Shown: positions 62,066 through 64,000 of the stretch, piece by piece
Position numbering within the stretch: the first letter of the stretch is position 1
Layout: each line of letters opens with the position of its first letter
From: Pseudomonadota bacterium
Lineage (GTDB): Bacteria > Desulfobacterota > Binatia > Binatales > Binataceae
Assembly: GCA_021324855.1 (NCBI GenBank)
Contig: JAJPIG010000011.1
Span: 194,877 to 258,876 of the forward strand
Direction: 5' to 3'
DNA length: 64,000 bases
The notes under the pieces: model-generated
Told to the model about the DNA's origin: nothing
The model's input: only the letters and a program-made list of their open reading frames with translations
Database searches by the model: none
Position numbers and translations under genes: made by a program

Positions 62066-63175
62066 TCAGAAGGTTACGACGCTGCGGATCGATTTACCCG
62101 CATGCATCAGGTCAAACGCCTCGTTGATCTTCTCGACCGGCATCACGTGTGTAATGAGGTCATCGATGTTGATGCGGCCCTCCATATACCAGTCGACGAT
62201 TTTGGGTACATCGCGGCGGCTGCGTGCGCCGCCGAAAGCGGTGCCTTTCCACGTCCGTCCAGTAATGAGCTGGAACGGGCGCGTTGAAATCTCCTGGCCG
62301 GCGCCAGCCACGCCGATGATCACGGAAGTTCCCCAGCCGCGATGGCAGCATTCGAGCGCCTGGCGCATCAGCTTGACGTTGCCGACGCACTCGAAGGAGA
62401 AATCAGCGCCGCCGCCGGTCAGATCGATCAGGTACGGGACCAGGTCCCCCTCAATCTCGTCGGGATTGACGAAATGAGTCATCCCGAATTTTTCTGCGAT
62501 CGCCTTACGGCCAGAGTTGAGATCGATCCCGACGATCATCCCCGCGCCAGCAAGCCTCGCGCCTTGAATCACGTTCAAGCCGATGCCGCCGAGGCCGAAG
62601 ACCACCACTGTATCGCCGACCTGCACCTTCGCAGTGTTGATCACCGCTCCGATGCCGGTCGTCACGCCGCATCCGATGTAACAGATCTTGTCGAACGGCG
62701 CGTCCTCGCGCACCTTGGCGACCGAAATCTCGGGCAGCACGGTGTAATTCGCGAAGGTCGAGGTGCCCATATAATGATGAATCTTGTTGCCGCCGAGAGA
62801 GAACCGGCTGGTCCCGTCGGGCATCACGCCGCGGCCCTGCGTCTCGCGAATCGCGGTGCACAGGTTGGTTTTGCCTGAGAGGCACGCTTTACATTGGCGG
62901 CATTCCGGAATGTAGAGCGGAATCACGTGATCGCCCGGTTTGACCGAACTAACGCCGGGGCCGACTTCGACCACAACGCCTGCGCCCTCATGACCGAGGA
63001 TGGCAGGGAAGAGTCCTTCGGGATCGGCGCCGGAGAGCGTAAAGGCGTCGGTATGGCACACGCCGCTCGCCTTGATCTCGACCATCAGCTCGCCCTGCTT
63101 GGGGCCTTCGAGCTCGACCTGCTCAATCTTTAGCGGCTCGCCGGCTTTGTGTGCGACCGCGGCTTTGACTTTCAT
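62066..63175 (-). CDS. frmA: S-(hydroxymethyl)glutathione dehydrogenase / class III alcohol dehydrogenase
   Basis: 369 residues from the ATG at 63175 (AAGGA upstream; the frame is open to 63214). It oxidises the formaldehyde-glutathione adduct with NAD. Catalytic zinc ligands are in KASGVCHTDAF and ILGHEGAG. Structural zinc Cys are in PECRQCKACLSGKTNLC. Nucleotide loop VVFGLGGIGLNVIQGARLAG. Downstream GGARSRRDVP and ITHVMPVEKINEAFDLM are typical of class III. It fits detoxification of formaldehyde, perhaps produced in C1 or amine breakdown. It is divergent from the cyclase gene. Confidence 0.92.
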   Translation of the reverse strand: MKVKAAVAHKAGEPLKIEQVELEGPKQGELMVEIKASGVCHTDAFTLSGADPEGLFPAILGHEGAGVVVEVGPGVSSVKPGDHVIPLYIPECRQCKACLSGKTNLCTAIRETQGRGVMPDGTSRFSLGGNKIHHYMGTSTFANYTVLPEISVAKVREDAPFDKICYIGCGVTTGIGAVINTAKVQVGDTVVVFGLGGIGLNVIQGARLAGAGMIVGIDLNSGRKAIAEKFGMTHFVNPDEIEGDLVPYLIDLTGGGADFSFECVGNVKLMRQALECCHRGWGTSVIIGVAGAGQEISTRPFQLITGRTWKGTAFGGARSRRDVPKIVDWYMEGRINIDDLITHVMPVEKINEAFDLMHAGKSIRSVVTF

Positions 63176-63323
63176 GGCAAGTTCGTCCTTGGAGAGGTAA
63201 TCAAGCGCTAGCACGAGTTATTCATCAAACCCGCGCCGCTGTCAAAATCTCCGATCGGATGCTGGTGCAAGTTCCATTTCCTACGAACGGCACGCTATAA
63301 GAAGCCGAGGAGGTACTTCCACG

Positions 63324-64000
63324 ATGGCATCGCAGGCACTCCAGATGTTACTCGCGGAACTCGCCGAGGGCCGGGTCCGGGTGGTCGATCTCACAGTCCG
63401 CTTGGCGCCAGATACGCCGATCATCCATCTGCCGGATCAGTTCGCGCAATCGCACCCGCTGTCGATCGAAGTGATCTCGAAATTCGATGCGCACGGGCCG
63501 GGATGGTACTGGAACAACCTCGATCTCGGTGAGCATACCGGCACGCATTTCGATGCGCCGGTGCATTGGGTGACCGGCAAGGACCTGCCAAACAATACGA
63601 CCGACACGATTTCGCCGGCCAAGTTCATCGGGCCGGCCTGCGTGATCGACGCCTCGCGCGATGCCGCCGCAAACCCTGATTTCCTGTTGACGCCGGAGCG
63701 CATCCTGGCCTGGGAGAAGGACCACGGTCGCATTCCGCGCGGCGCATGGCTGCTCCTGCGCACCGACTGGAGCAAGCGCACTGGCGATGCGTTCCTCAAC
63801 AATTCGCCGACCGGACCGCATAGTCCCGGATTTCATAAGAGCGCGTCGGAGTTCTTGGCGCGCGAACGCGATGTGCTCGGGGTGGGCGTAGAGACCGTCG
63901 GCACCGATGCCGGCCAGGCGGCGACCTTCGATCCGCCGTTCCCGAATCATTCCACGATGCATGGGGCGGGCAAGTTCGGGCTGGCGAGCCTCTGCAATCT
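63324..64000 (+). CDS. Cyclase family protein (kynurenine formamidase-like), 5' part
   Basis: From the ATG at 63324 (GAGGAGG upstream) the frame stays open to the right edge for 225 codons. The metal motif of the family is LGEHTGTHFDAPVHWVTGKD, with the earlier RVVDLTVRLAPDTPII. Later VGVETVGTDAGQAATFDPPF and HSTMHGAGKFGLASL fit the C-terminal half. Family members hydrolyse N-formylkynurenine, isatin or other amide/lactone-like rings. The end of the protein is outside the window. Divergent from frmA. Confidence 0.82.
   Translation, partial: MASQALQMLLAELAEGRVRVVDLTVRLAPDTPIIHLPDQFAQSHPLSIEVISKFDAHGPGWYWNNLDLGEHTGTHFDAPVHWVTGKDLPNNTTDTISPAKFIGPACVIDASRDAAANPDFLLTPERILAWEKDHGRIPRGAWLLLRTDWSKRTGDAFLNNSPTGPHSPGFHKSASEFLARERDVLGVGVETVGTDAGQAATFDPPFPNHSTMHGAGKFGLASLCN

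Overview
This is a GC-rich, densely packed bacterial chromosome segment of about 60 closed genes and one partial gene at each end. I see no insertion sequence, prophage, CRISPR array, rRNA or tRNA. Gram-negative features are present: several lipoproteins with lipoboxes and an outer-membrane barrel protein ending in an aromatic residue. The gene mix includes three luciferase-like (LLM) flavin oxidoreductases, a fused CaiB-type CoA-transferase, twin amidohydrolase-2 proteins, many acyl-CoA enzymes, ThyX, and Ku/LigD repair. It resembles uncultured soil lineages such as Candidatus Binatota (Desulfobacterota_B). That placement is an inference from gene content, not from a marker tree.

Layout. 1-373: start of a membrane glycosyltransferase (minus strand). 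595-3618: thioredoxin-like YyaL/Spata20 protein and an endonuclease/exonuclease/phosphatase protein. 3625-10073: five-gene minus-strand operon (fused CoA-transferase, LLM oxidoreductase, GatC/AtzG-like small protein, two amidases). 10404-13754: lipoprotein and porin pair, another lipoprotein, a remnant of an efflux adaptor, and a BON-like secreted protein. 13785-22652: UvrD-like helicase, LLM enzyme, MBL hydrolase, FabI, glyoxalase II, HemJ/CopD-like protein, MFS exporter, CoA-transferase and an FtsB-like protein. 22707-23129: an AT-rich intergenic cassette with a promoter, a 32-codon lysine/arginine-rich ORF and a chain of hairpins. 23235-28631: crotonase, guaB with a probable attenuator leader, LLM enzyme, Ddl and RdgB. 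28657-32158: minus-strand thyX, uracil-DNA glycosylase, MoxR and CoxE-like VWA. 32305-34839: pyrD, rhodanese and pyroglutamyl peptidase. 34854-36011: a PAS-HisKA-receiver protein that lacks an ATPase domain.

36495-46252 is the most distinctive block. It is a co-directional Ser/Thr phospho-signalling cluster: a VWA protein, a zinc-ribbon FHA protein, a kinase with C-terminal FHA, a zinc-ribbon/pseudokinase/PP2C fusion, a membrane-spanning kinase with a duplicated extracytoplasmic domain, a multi-pass membrane FHA protein and a lipoprotein. Writers, reader, eraser and membrane parts sit together. The protein that it controls is not obvious from the window.

46328-49816 encodes glucose-6-phosphate dehydrogenase, glucokinase and class I fructose-bisphosphate aldolase (central carbon metabolism). 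49841-52512 holds a second atypical crotonase, a secreted beta-repeat protein, a small exported protein with a helix-turn-helix-like segment, a Cys-rich small protein and a cold-shock protein with a structured leader. 52613-56189 is a divergent ligD/ku pair for non-homologous end joining. 56326-64000 contains a D-2-hydroxyacid dehydrogenase, tandem amidohydrolases, an acyl-CoA dehydrogenase, a lipoprotein, glutathione-type formaldehyde dehydrogenase and the start of a cyclase-family hydrolase. Glyoxalase II and the class III alcohol dehydrogenase together suggest glutathione or a similar thiol is used.
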